Of a stretch of DNA of 47,204 nucleotides, positions 23,376 through 31,724 are shown piece after piece. A program made the translations under genes and the position numbers. Location: contig JAEEYU010000057.1 of the NCBI GenBank assembly GCA_016288315.1, forward strand, positions 1 through 47,204, given 5' to 3'. Numbering within the stretch: position 1 is the first letter of the stretch; every line of letters starts with the position of its first letter. The notes under the pieces are model-generated. The model ran no database searches, had not been told where the DNA came from, and worked only from the letters and a program-made list of their open reading frames with translations. Origin of the DNA: Clostridiaceae bacterium. GTDB taxonomy: Bacteria > Bacillota > Clostridia > Oscillospirales > Acutalibacteraceae.

Positions 23376-25301
23376 TCTGAAGTTTTCTGCCGTTATCTCA
23401 TAGTCGTCGGGCAGTTTTATGTAAGCCGCAGTCATCGGTTCAAGTTCAATCTCCGTCAACCCGTTTTCACCGCTTATCAGCTCATCAAACTCCTGCCCGA
23501 AATCAAGCGGAAGAACGCGCTCGGAGCGGTTAATTATAACAAGAAGCTTCTGTCTGCCCTTGCCGAAGGGAGTCCGTTCAAAAACAAACAGTTCTTCACG
23601 GCATAAGATGTTTTTGAAAACGCCGCCGTTTAAGAGCGGTTCTTTTTTTCGTATTTCGCCGATTGTTCTGTAATAATCCAGCAAATCGTTTTCAATATTG
23701 TTCCAGGGGAACGGCCTGCGGCAGAACGGGTCCCGGTATCCCTCCAGCCCCGCTTCATCTCCGTAGAAAACGCAGGGCACACCGGGAATTGCCGCCGTAA
23801 GGGCGTATGCAAGCTTCAGACAGCGCAGAGCGTCTTTACGCTGGAACACCGACATCTTAAGCGTCGAAAGCTCCTCATTTGTCATTTCTCCCTCTTCACG
23901 CCCGCCGAGAACTGTAAGAATTCTCTGGGTGTCGTGCGTGCCGAGAAAGTTCATCATACAGTCGCTCGACTGCTTCGGGCAGCGTCTGTAAAGCCCGCTC
24001 GTGACTGCCTCAAGCTTTTCGCTGTTTCCGTTTCTGATGTAGTCAATCACGGCATCCCTGAGCGGGTAGTTCATAACCGAGTCAAGTTCTTTTCCCCTCA
24101 GATACGGTCTTCTTTTTTCGTATGAAATCTTGTTCGTCGCATCTTCCCAGACTTCGCCTATCACAGGCGCATCCGGGTTGATTTTTTTAACCGTTTTGCG
24201 AAGATTCATCAAAAAAATGTCGCTCAGTTCATCCGCAACGTCAAGCCGCCATCCGCCTGCTCCGAGCTTCATCCATTTAGGAATAACTTTGCCGAAAATA
24301 AAATCCATATATGACTTGCTGTCGCTTTTGACTCTCGGCAGAATGTCAACGCCCCACCAGCATTCATATTCATCGGGATAGTTGCTGAAAGAATACCAGT
24401 CATAATACGGCGATTGCGGTGAGTTGTATGCACCCTTGCCCTTGTAGTTGCCCTCGCGGTTAAAATAAACGCTGTCGGAGCCCGTGTGGTTGAAAACTCC
24501 GTCGAGAATAACCTTTATTCCGTATTTGTCCGCTTCTTTGAAAAGAGCGGCGAGCGCTTCGTCTCCGCCGAACATACTGTCAACAGCGAGGTAATCGCCC
24601 GTGTCGTATTTGTGGTTTGATGCGGCTTCAAAAACAGGGGAGAGGTAGATTGTTTTTGTGCCTAGCGAAGCAATGTAATCCAGCTTTTCAATAACTCCCC
24701 AAAGGTCGCCCCCGAAAAACATATTGTTTTTTAGAGGTGCGCCGGGGCAGGGTGCGTATTGCGGAACACCGTTGTCCCAGTCGGGGTTAATAAACGCATC
24801 GCCTCGCACCCTGCATTTTCCGCTTTTATAAAACCTGTCAACAAAAATGTGGTAGATTATACCCTCTTTAAAAAAGCCGGAGGTCTGATAACCTTCGTCA
24901 AACAGCAGCAGCTGCCGGTCTCCCGCCTCGGAGCAGTCCTCAAGAACCGTCGGCTTTTCACCGCCGATAAAAACCTCTTTTTCAGCGCCGGATACCTTGT
25001 ATCTGTAATAAAAAAGTCCCTTTGCCGGGTTGCCGTCCGTAAGAGCTTCAAGCCGTATATCGGCAGAGTAAACATCTCTTCCTTCGTCAATTCCCGACCA
25101 TTCAAGGGGGATGTATCTCAGCACGTCATCGGGGAAATCGAGCGAGTCGGCATAAATCTGCATTTCGGCATAGTATGTGCCGAACGAGCGGGGAACCTTT
25201 ATTTCAAGGCGCAAAGTGTCGCTTCCCGGGAAAGCCCCGAAAAGCGACATATCACGCTTGTAAAATTTGCTGTGTTTGTGCTCGGTTATCTGAAAAGCCA
25301 T
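23373..25301 (-). CDS. GH13 alpha-glycosidase (neopullulanase/cyclomaltodextrinase/amylase type)
   Basis: This 642-residue protein has an N-terminal beta-sandwich domain of about 130 residues, then an alpha-amylase barrel with the four conserved regions. These are I DGVFNH, II GGWRLDVADE (catalytic nucleophile Asp), III IGEVWED (acid/base Glu) and IV FLGTHDT. The entry IIYHIFVDRFYKSG and the PVFEAASNHKYDTGDY block match neopullulanase/alpha-glycosidase subfamilies. There is no signal peptide, so it works in the cytoplasm, probably trimming or debranching glycogen or imported maltodextrins with GlgP. It is last in the glycogen operon; its ATG overlaps the glgP stop codon by one base. Confidence 0.88.
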   Translation of the reverse strand: MAFQITEHKHSKFYKRDMSLFGAFPGSDTLRLEIKVPRSFGTYYAEMQIYADSLDFPDDVLRYIPLEWSGIDEGRDVYSADIRLEALTDGNPAKGLFYYRYKVSGAEKEVFIGGEKPTVLEDCSEAGDRQLLLFDEGYQTSGFFKEGIIYHIFVDRFYKSGKCRVRGDAFINPDWDNGVPQYAPCPGAPLKNNMFFGGDLWGVIEKLDYIASLGTKTIYLSPVFEAASNHKYDTGDYLAVDSMFGGDEALAALFKEADKYGIKVILDGVFNHTGSDSVYFNREGNYKGKGAYNSPQSPYYDWYSFSNYPDEYECWWGVDILPRVKSDSKSYMDFIFGKVIPKWMKLGAGGWRLDVADELSDIFLMNLRKTVKKINPDAPVIGEVWEDATNKISYEKRRPYLRGKELDSVMNYPLRDAVIDYIRNGNSEKLEAVTSGLYRRCPKQSSDCMMNFLGTHDTQRILTVLGGREEGEMTNEELSTLKMSVFQRKDALRCLKLAYALTAAIPGVPCVFYGDEAGLEGYRDPFCRRPFPWNNIENDLLDYYRTIGEIRKKEPLLNGGVFKNILCREELFVFERTPFGKGRQKLLVIINRSERVLPLDFGQEFDELISGENGLTEIELEPMTAAYIKLPDDYEITAENFR

Positions 25302-27748
25302 TATTTAATCTCACTTATGTGCCAGATGTTGCGCGCATATTCGTGTATGCTGCGGTCAGATGAGAAGAAGCCCGCACCCGCAATGTTCGAAAGCGATTTC
25401 TTCGTCCACTCGTCGCGGTCCTTGTATTCGCCCATAACAGTTTTGTATGTGTTGATGTATGACTCATAGTCGGCAAGGCACATATACGGGTCCGAAATGC
25501 CGTGACCGTGAACAAAATAGTTGAACAGCGGTGTAAAGTCGTTGCCTGCGAAGCTTCCGTTCAATCTGTTTACTGCGTCGCGCAGGTCGTCGTTTGTCAT
25601 GTAGTAGTCAATCGACCTGTAGCCCTGCTTCCAGATTTCGTCAACCTCGTTTGCGGTAAGACCGAAGATGAAGATGTTTTCGTCACCCACTGCCTCTTTC
25701 ATCTCAACATTAGCGCCGTCAAGCGTGCCGAGCGTAAGTGCGCCGTTAATCATAAACTTCATACAGCCCGTGCCGCTCGCCTCTTTGCCCGCAAGCGAAA
25801 TCTGCTCGCTGATATCCGAGGCGGGCATAAGTATTTCAGCCGTGCTGACGTTGTAATCTTCAACATAAACAACCTTGAGTATCTTGCTGACAACAGGGTC
25901 GTTCTCAATCTCTTTGCCTACGCTCCAGATAAGGCGGATAATATCCTTTGCAAGGTAATAGCCGGGAGCCGCCTTGCCGCCGAAAATAAAGGTCGTGGGC
26001 GTTACGGGAGCGTTGGGGTTTGCCTTTAAAATATTGTAAAGGGTGATTATTTTAAGCACGTTGAGAAGTTGACGCTTGTATTCGTGCATGCGCTTTACCT
26101 GAACGTCAAAAACGGAGTGCGTGTCAAGACGGACACCCGATTGCTCAAAATACTTCTCGGCAAATCTCTCTTTGTTCTCGTGCTTGATTCTGCGAAGCTC
26201 CGCTATTACGGAGGCGTCGTCCCTGTATTTGAGGAATTCCGAAAGCTGAAGAGAATCCTTGCGGTAGCCCGTGCCGATGCAGTCGTCAAGCAGTTTTGCA
26301 AGCTGCGGGTTTGAGTAGCACAGCCAGCGTCTGTGGGCAATGCCGTTTGTAACGTTCGTGAACTTTTCGGGCATCGCCTTGTAGTAGTCGTGAAAGACGG
26401 TCTGCTTGAGAATTTCGGAGTGCAGGGCGGAAACGCCGTTTACCGTGTGCGACGCCGCAACACTGAGGTTAGCCATCCTTATCTGGTTATATGCGACAAC
26501 AGCCATATTGCTGATTCTGTCCCAGTCTCCGGGATACATATTCCACAGATTTTCGCAAAGGCGGCGGTTGATTTCGCAGACTATCATGTGTATTCTCGGC
26601 AGCTGCAGTTTGAAAAGGTTTTCGTTCCAGGTCTCAAGCGCTTCGGGAAGAACAGTGTGGTTAGTGTATGAAACAACCTTCGTTACAATGTTCCACGCAT
26701 CGTCCCATGAGTATGAGTAAACGTCAAGCAGTACCCTCATAAGTTCGGGAATAACAAGGGCGGGGTGCGTGTCGTTTATATGTATTGCAACCTTCTCAGC
26801 AAAATTGTTGAGTGTGCCGTAGGCGGCAAGATGGTCGCGTATAATGCTCTGCAGAGAAGCCGATACAAGAAAATACTGCTGTGTAAGGCGCAGAAGCTTG
26901 CCCTCGTCGTGGTCGTCAGAGGGGTAAAGAACCTTCGAGATAACCTCGGCGTTGCTTGTCTCCTCAATCGCCTTTATGTATTCGCCCTGCGAGAAAAGAC
27001 TCATGTTGAAGTTGGTTGTGTCAACCGCCTTCCACAGGCGCAGAACGTTTACCGCTTTTGAATCGGCGCCGGAAATCATAATGTCATACGGAACGGCGCG
27101 AACCGTGCGGAAGTTTTCGCAGGTAACCGTGCATTTGCCGTTCTCCCATGTTTCGTTGATGTCGCCGCCCAGCGTTATGTCAAACGCCTTGTCGGGGCGC
27201 AGCACAAGCCAGGAGTCAGCACCGCCCATCCAGTTGTCGGGCAGTTCAACCTGGTTGCCGTCAATGATTTTCTGCTTGAAAAGTCCGTATTCGTAGCAGA
27301 TTGAAAAACCGGTCGCGGGGTATTCAAGAGTAGTCAGCGAGTCCATAAAGCAGGCGGCAAGTCTGCCAAGACCGCCGTTGCCCAGACCCGGGTTCGGCTC
27401 CATATCGCAGAGCTTGTTTATATCAAAGCCCCATTCCTTGAGAATTTCGGTGTATTCCTTCATTACGCCGATATTCATAAGGTTGTTTCTCAGCGATGGA
27501 CCGATAAGGAATTCCATGCAGAGGTAATAAACTCTTTTTGCCTGCTGTTTCTTGATTTTGTCGCGGTAAACGGCTCGTTTTTCCGCGAGTATATCTTTAA
27601 CGCTTAAAAGAGTTGCGCGGTAAATCTGGTCGTAGGTCGCCTCGTCATAAGCAATGCCGTAGTATCTCGACAGCTTCGACATCAGCGATTTGCGTATTTC
27701 TTCTTTTGTCTTTTTGTCAGTTGCCTGTTTTGCCGTGTTTTTTGCCAT
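25301..27748 (-). CDS. glgP: Glycogen/starch phosphorylase
   Basis: This 815-residue GT35 enzyme releases glucose-1-phosphate from alpha-1,4-glucan ends using phosphate and pyridoxal phosphate. The PLP-binding lysine is about residue 664 in GTGCMKFMINGALTLGTLDG. Other family blocks are EPNPGLGNGGLGRLAACFMD near the N-terminus, HINDTHPALVIPELMR, VTNGIAHRRWL and VQVKRMHEYKRQLLN. Length is normal for bacterial GlgP. It lies 19 bases after glgA and overlaps the GH13 gene, so synthesis and breakdown genes are on one transcript. The N-terminal 15 residues are Lys-rich. The assignment is firm. Confidence 0.96.
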   Translation of the reverse strand: MAKNTAKQATDKKTKEEIRKSLMSKLSRYYGIAYDEATYDQIYRATLLSVKDILAEKRAVYRDKIKKQQAKRVYYLCMEFLIGPSLRNNLMNIGVMKEYTEILKEWGFDINKLCDMEPNPGLGNGGLGRLAACFMDSLTTLEYPATGFSICYEYGLFKQKIIDGNQVELPDNWMGGADSWLVLRPDKAFDITLGGDINETWENGKCTVTCENFRTVRAVPYDIMISGADSKAVNVLRLWKAVDTTNFNMSLFSQGEYIKAIEETSNAEVISKVLYPSDDHDEGKLLRLTQQYFLVSASLQSIIRDHLAAYGTLNNFAEKVAIHINDTHPALVIPELMRVLLDVYSYSWDDAWNIVTKVVSYTNHTVLPEALETWNENLFKLQLPRIHMIVCEINRRLCENLWNMYPGDWDRISNMAVVAYNQIRMANLSVAASHTVNGVSALHSEILKQTVFHDYYKAMPEKFTNVTNGIAHRRWLCYSNPQLAKLLDDCIGTGYRKDSLQLSEFLKYRDDASVIAELRRIKHENKERFAEKYFEQSGVRLDTHSVFDVQVKRMHEYKRQLLNVLKIITLYNILKANPNAPVTPTTFIFGGKAAPGYYLAKDIIRLIWSVGKEIENDPVVSKILKVVYVEDYNVSTAEILMPASDISEQISLAGKEASGTGCMKFMINGALTLGTLDGANVEMKEAVGDENIFIFGLTANEVDEIWKQGYRSIDYYMTNDDLRDAVNRLNGSFAGNDFTPLFNYFVHGHGISDPYMCLADYESYINTYKTVMGEYKDRDEWTKKSLSNIAGAGFFSSDRSIHEYARNIWHISEIK

Positions 27749-27767
27749 ACTTTTTTAACCTCGTGTT

Positions 27768-29204
27768 TTAATAGCTCATAATCTCTTTGTAGAGCTGAAT
27801 GTATTTTTCGGCAGACGCATTCCATGAGAAATCGACAGCCATAACGTTTCTGACAAGACCGCTCCACGCTTCTGCATTGTGGTAGAGCTCAATGGCATCC
27901 TTGAGAACCGCCATCATCTCGTGCGCATTGTAGTTCGCAAAGCTGAAGCCGTTGCCTGTTCCGTCATATTTGTTGTAGGCGTGAATTGTGTCAAACAGAC
28001 CGCCCGTTTCACGCACCACGGGCACTGTTCCGTAGCGTGACGCTATCATCTGCGAAAGCCCGCAGGGCTCGCTCTGCGAAGGCATAAGGAAAATATCCGA
28101 GCCCGCATAAATCTTTTTTGAAAGCGCCTTGTCATATTTGAGAATTGTGCATACCCTGCCCGGGTGCCTTGAAGCAAGCCCCGAGAAAAAGTCTTCAAAC
28201 TCTCTCTCACCGGTGCCGAGCAGAACAAAGTTCACGTCGCAGGTGCAGATTATTTCTTCAATAACCCTTGAAACAAGGTCAAAACCCTTGTGCGCCGCAA
28301 GGCGTGAAACCATCGAGATAATCGGTGTCTCTTCATTGTAAAAGCCGCAGATGTTAACAAGCTCCTTCTTGCACTGCGCCTTGCCCGAAATATCCTTTTG
28401 CGAGAATTTTTTGCAGATTTCATCGTCGGTGGCGGGGTTGTAGTAGTCAACGTCAATTCCGTTTGTTATGCCCGTCATTTTCCACGCGTTTTCGCGAAGA
28501 ATCGGTGCAAGACCGTAGGCAAAGTATTCGTCCATAAGCTCTTCGGAATATTTCTTGCTCACGGTGCTGATTTTGTCTGCGCACACTATTGCGCCTTTAA
28601 GCAGGTTTATGCAGCCGTCATACTCCACAACGTCCTTGTCCCAGAAGCCGAGTTCAAACACGTCTCCCAGAATCTCAAAGCCGTATTTGCCCTGGTAAGC
28701 AATGTTGTGTATGGTGAACAGCACCCTTATATTGCTGTATTCGCTTATGTGGGCGAATTTGCGTTTAAGGTAAATAACGGCAGGCGCCGTCTGCCAGTCG
28801 TTTGCGTGCATAATGTCAGGGTAAAAGTTCATAACGCGCATAAGCTCCATAACCGCCTTGCCGTAATAGGCAAAACGCTCGCCGTCATCAAAACTGCCGT
28901 AGAGCATATCGCGCTTGAAGTAGTATTCATTGTCAATGAAATAATATGTGACATTATCTTTTTTGTATGAGTTTATGCCGCAATACTGGTTGCGCCAGGA
29001 GAGTGAAACACCCGTTTCATACTCAAGCTTCAATTTGTCACCTAACTTCTCCCTTATGCCTGCATAGAGCGGAATAACCACTCTGACATCGCAGCCCTTG
29101 CCGGCAGCTTTTTTGAGCGCCGCAGGCAGAGAGCCCGCAACATCGGCAAGTCCGCCTGTTGAGGCAAAGGGAAGAGCTTCGGAAGCAACAAACAATATCT
29201 TCAT
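27768..29204 (-). CDS. glgA: Glycogen synthase (ADP-glucose, GT5)
   Basis: This 478-residue GT5 enzyme extends alpha-1,4-glucan from ADP-glucose. It begins MKILFVASEALPFASTGGLADVAG-like, then shows HANDWQTAPAVIYLK, TIHNIAYQGKYG, NGIDVDYYNP, SMVSRLAAHKGFD and the C-terminal PSQSEPCGLSQMIASRYGT and VRETGGLFDT. In the first motif the ADP-glucose-binding Lys of the classical KTGGL is Ser15. I start at ATG 29204, which has AAAGGAAAAGG upstream; the open frame extends 44 codons further across an intercistronic hairpin with no homology. It sits between glgD and glgP in the operon. Confidence 0.95.
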   Translation of the reverse strand: MKILFVASEALPFASTGGLADVAGSLPAALKKAAGKGCDVRVVIPLYAGIREKLGDKLKLEYETGVSLSWRNQYCGINSYKKDNVTYYFIDNEYYFKRDMLYGSFDDGERFAYYGKAVMELMRVMNFYPDIMHANDWQTAPAVIYLKRKFAHISEYSNIRVLFTIHNIAYQGKYGFEILGDVFELGFWDKDVVEYDGCINLLKGAIVCADKISTVSKKYSEELMDEYFAYGLAPILRENAWKMTGITNGIDVDYYNPATDDEICKKFSQKDISGKAQCKKELVNICGFYNEETPIISMVSRLAAHKGFDLVSRVIEEIICTCDVNFVLLGTGEREFEDFFSGLASRHPGRVCTILKYDKALSKKIYAGSDIFLMPSQSEPCGLSQMIASRYGTVPVVRETGGLFDTIHAYNKYDGTGNGFSFANYNAHEMMAVLKDAIELYHNAEAWSGLVRNVMAVDFSWNASAEKYIQLYKEIMSY

Positions 29205-29310
29205 AATCCTTTTCCTTTCTTTCGGGCATCGGCGTAAAACCGCGCCCTCTGAAAATATAAAACAACGCTTTTTTTCAAAACGCTCTTTTATATCTTCCGC
29301 CTCAGCGGCA

Positions 29311-29334
29311 GCCTCTCCGGAAAACCGGAGAGGC
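29311..29334 (-). other. Perfect hairpin between glgD and glgA
   Basis: A 10-bp perfect stem GCCTCTCCGG/CCGGAGAGGC with a 4-base loop (TTTT in the transcript) lies in the 144-base gap after glgD. No U-tract follows it on the minus strand, so it is not a standard terminator. A role in mRNA processing, stability or partial attenuation between the operon halves is possible. Confidence 0.6.
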
Positions 29335-29348
29335 ATATCCGCAAAAAG

Positions 29349-30488
29349 TCAGATCATTTTACCCTTTACAATGTAGTAGGGGGCGCTCTCTGCGCCGGAG
29401 AGCGTCACACCGCCGCGTATAACCGTGTTCTTGTCGGCAACAACGCAGTTGAGCGATGCGTTTTCATCAACAATGGTGTCCTGCATAAGAATTGAATTCT
29501 TAACAACAGCGCCTCTGCCGATTTTTACGCCTCTGAAAAGAATGCAGTTTTCAACCGTGCCGTAAATGTGGCAGCCGTCGGCTATAAGCGAATCTTTGAC
29601 GCTCGAGTTTACCGAATAATAGGCGGGCACGGAGTTGCGGACCTTCGTGTAAACGGGGCGGTTTTTAACGTTGAAGAGCTCGTCGCGCAACTCGGGTTTT
29701 TTAATTAAATCCATGCTCAGCGCAAAGTAATCCTCAAACGATGAAACGCAGCCGAAGAAACCGTCGTATTTGTAAACGCGGTAGTTTGCGTGGCCGATGT
29801 TTTTGGCAATTATGTCTCTGTTGAGACTTGAGTAGTTATGTGCAATCGCATCAAGCACAACCTGCTGCAGGTATTCGGTGTTTGCAACAATTATGTTCAG
29901 GCAGATGTCGCCCGCGCCTTCAAAGTTGCGGGGGTATGCAAGAACATCCGTTACCTTGCCGTCGTCATCCGAGAAAAAGATTGTGTTGCTCTGTGCACGT
30001 TCACGTGTCATTTCCATATTCTGCACGGCAAATGTCATATCGGCACCGGTGCTGATATGGTATTTTAAAATGTCATTGAGGTCAATGTTGCAAACAACGT
30101 CGCAGTCCGAAAGAACAATGTAATCGTCGGTGATTCTGCTCAGCGGATGGTAAATGCTCTTGAGTGCCTCAAGACGCGTGTTGATTATTCCGCTGCCGGA
30201 GCTTCCGGCGTAAGCCGTAATGTTGGGGGGCAGTATTTTAATGCCGCCGCTTCTGCGTGCGAGGTCCCAGTCCTTACCGCTGCCGATGTGGTCCATAAGC
30301 GAGTGGTAGTTGTGCTGGGTTATGACATTGACATTGTATATGTCGGAGTTGACCATATTTGAAAGAGCAAAGTCAATAAAGCGGTATCTGCAACCGAAAG
30401 GCACGGAAGCCAGTGTGCGCAGCTTGGTGAGTTCCGGTATGTTTGTATCGTGAATGTTTGAAAAAATAATACCTGTTGCCGATGACAT
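29349..30488 (-). CDS. glgD: Glucose-1-phosphate adenylyltransferase, GlgD subunit
   Basis: This 379-residue protein is the GlgD paralogue of ADP-glucose pyrophosphorylase found in Firmicutes next to GlgC. The nucleotidyltransferase part starts TGIIFSNIHDTNIPELTKLR and thus lacks the GlgC GGxGxRL loop, as expected for the weakly active or regulatory GlgD. RYRFIDFALSNMVNS and SDCDVVCNIDLND are recognisable. The C-terminal part has left-handed beta-helix repeats (IYGTVENCILFRGVKIGRGA, VKNSILMQDTIV). GlgC and GlgD form a heterotetramer more active than GlgC alone in related bacteria. It follows glgC by 20 bases; GAGAGGAG precedes the start. Confidence 0.94.
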   Translation of the reverse strand: MSSATGIIFSNIHDTNIPELTKLRTLASVPFGCRYRFIDFALSNMVNSDIYNVNVITQHNYHSLMDHIGSGKDWDLARRSGGIKILPPNITAYAGSSGSGIINTRLEALKSIYHPLSRITDDYIVLSDCDVVCNIDLNDILKYHISTGADMTFAVQNMEMTRERAQSNTIFFSDDDGKVTDVLAYPRNFEGAGDICLNIIVANTEYLQQVVLDAIAHNYSSLNRDIIAKNIGHANYRVYKYDGFFGCVSSFEDYFALSMDLIKKPELRDELFNVKNRPVYTKVRNSVPAYYSVNSSVKDSLIADGCHIYGTVENCILFRGVKIGRGAVVKNSILMQDTIVDENASLNCVVADKNTVIRGGVTLSGAESAPYYIVKGKMI

Positions 30489-30508
30489 AGTTCAGTTCTC
30501 CTCTCTTC

Positions 30509-31693
30509 TTATTTCGCGCTTATCATTGAGCCGCCGGGAACGTCTTCGCCCGAAGCGATAACATTGTCCGCACCCACTACGGTAACCTCGTTGCACTCGT
30601 CCTTGCTTCTGCCGACGATGGAGCCTGCGCCTATTGTGCAGCCGGAGTCAATAATGCTGTATTGAACAACAGCTCCCTTTGAAACGGTGACGTTGCTCAT
30701 TACAACGGAATCGCGTATTACGGCGCCGCGTTCAACCTTTACACCGCTGAAAAGAATGGAGTTGTGAACCTCGCCCTCGATTACACAGCCCTCTGTGATA
30801 AATGAGTTTGAAATCTCCGAGGTTGATGAAATATAGTGAGGGGGCAGGGGCTCGTTGCGTGAGAAAATGCGCCAGGAGGAGTCATATATCGGGAACTTCG
30901 GGTTCTCGCCCAGAAGGTCCATATTTGCCTCCCAGAGAGATGAAACAGTTCCGACATCCTTCCAGTAGCCCTCAAACGGGTATGCGAACATTGAGCAGCC
31001 GTCCGCCAGCATTTTCGGAATAACATTTTTGCCGAAGTCGTTTACCGAATCCGGGTCGTTTTCGTCTTCAATAAGATATTTTTCAAGCACCTTGCGGCTG
31101 AAAACATAAATACCCATTGATGCCTTTGTTGATTTCGGATGGGCGGGCTTCTCTTCAAATTCAAGAATCTTTAAGTTGTCGTCGGTGTTCATAATACCGA
31201 AACGGCTTGCCTCTTCAAGCGAAACCTCAAGCACCGCTATTGTGCAGTCCGCACCGTTTTTGACGTGTGCGTCAATCATCTTGGAGTAATCCATTTTATA
31301 GATATGGTCGCCCGAAAGAATAAGCACATAGTCAGGGTCGTAGCGGTTAATGAAATTGAGGTTCTGATAAATGGCATTTGCCGTGCCCTTATACCAGTCC
31401 GCGCCCTCTTTTGCCTGGTAGGGAGGCAGAACCATAACGCCGCTCTGCATTTTGTCAAGGTCCCACGGCTGACCGTTGCCGATATACTCGTTGAGCACAA
31501 GCGGCTGATACTGCGTGAGAACGCCCACGGTGTAAATCTGTGAGTTTACGCAGTTTGAAAGCGGAAAGTCGATAATGCGGTATTTGCCGCCGAAAGGAAC
31601 GGCAGGTTTTGCTGTTTTCTCCGTGAGAGCGTAGAGTCTGCTGCCCTGACCTCCTGCGAGGAGCATGGCAACACATTTTTGCTTCTTATACAT
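30509..31693 (-). CDS. glgC: Glucose-1-phosphate adenylyltransferase, GlgC catalytic subunit
   Basis: This 394-residue enzyme makes ADP-glucose from ATP and glucose-1-phosphate, the committed step of bacterial glycogen synthesis. The pyrophosphorylase loop [19 protein letters not shown] is intact, followed by [54 protein letters not shown] and [20 protein letters not shown]-terminal beta-helix repeats ([20 protein letters not shown]) provide oligomer contacts and allosteric sites. It lies 31 bases after glgB and 20 bases before glgD. The ATG follows GGGGTG. Confidence 0.96.
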   Translation of the reverse strand: MYKKQKCVAMLLAGGQGSRLYALTEKTAKPAVPFGGKYRIIDFPLSNCVNSQIYTVGVLTQYQPLVLNEYIGNGQPWDLDKMQSGVMVLPPYQAKEGADWYKGTANAIYQNLNFINRYDPDYVLILSGDHIYKMDYSKMIDAHVKNGADCTIAVLEVSLEEASRFGIMNTDDNLKILEFEEKPAHPKSTKASMGIYVFSRKVLEKYLIEDENDPDSVNDFGKNVIPKMLADGCSMFAYPFEGYWKDVGTVSSLWEANMDLLGENPKFPIYDSSWRIFSRNEPLPPHYISSTSEISNSFITEGCVIEGEVHNSILFSGVKVERGAVIRDSVVMSNVTVSKGAVVQYSIIDSGCTIGAGSIVGRSKDECNEVTVVGADNVIASGEDVPGGSMISAK

Positions 31694-31724
31694 TTTTACA
31701 CCCCGTTTATATTTATAGTTTTAA

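Noticed and set aside
24759-25469. 236-codon plus-strand frame opposite the GH13 and glgP genes
   Set aside because: It is antisense to two genes with intact catalytic motifs and has no ribosome binding site or recognisable domain.
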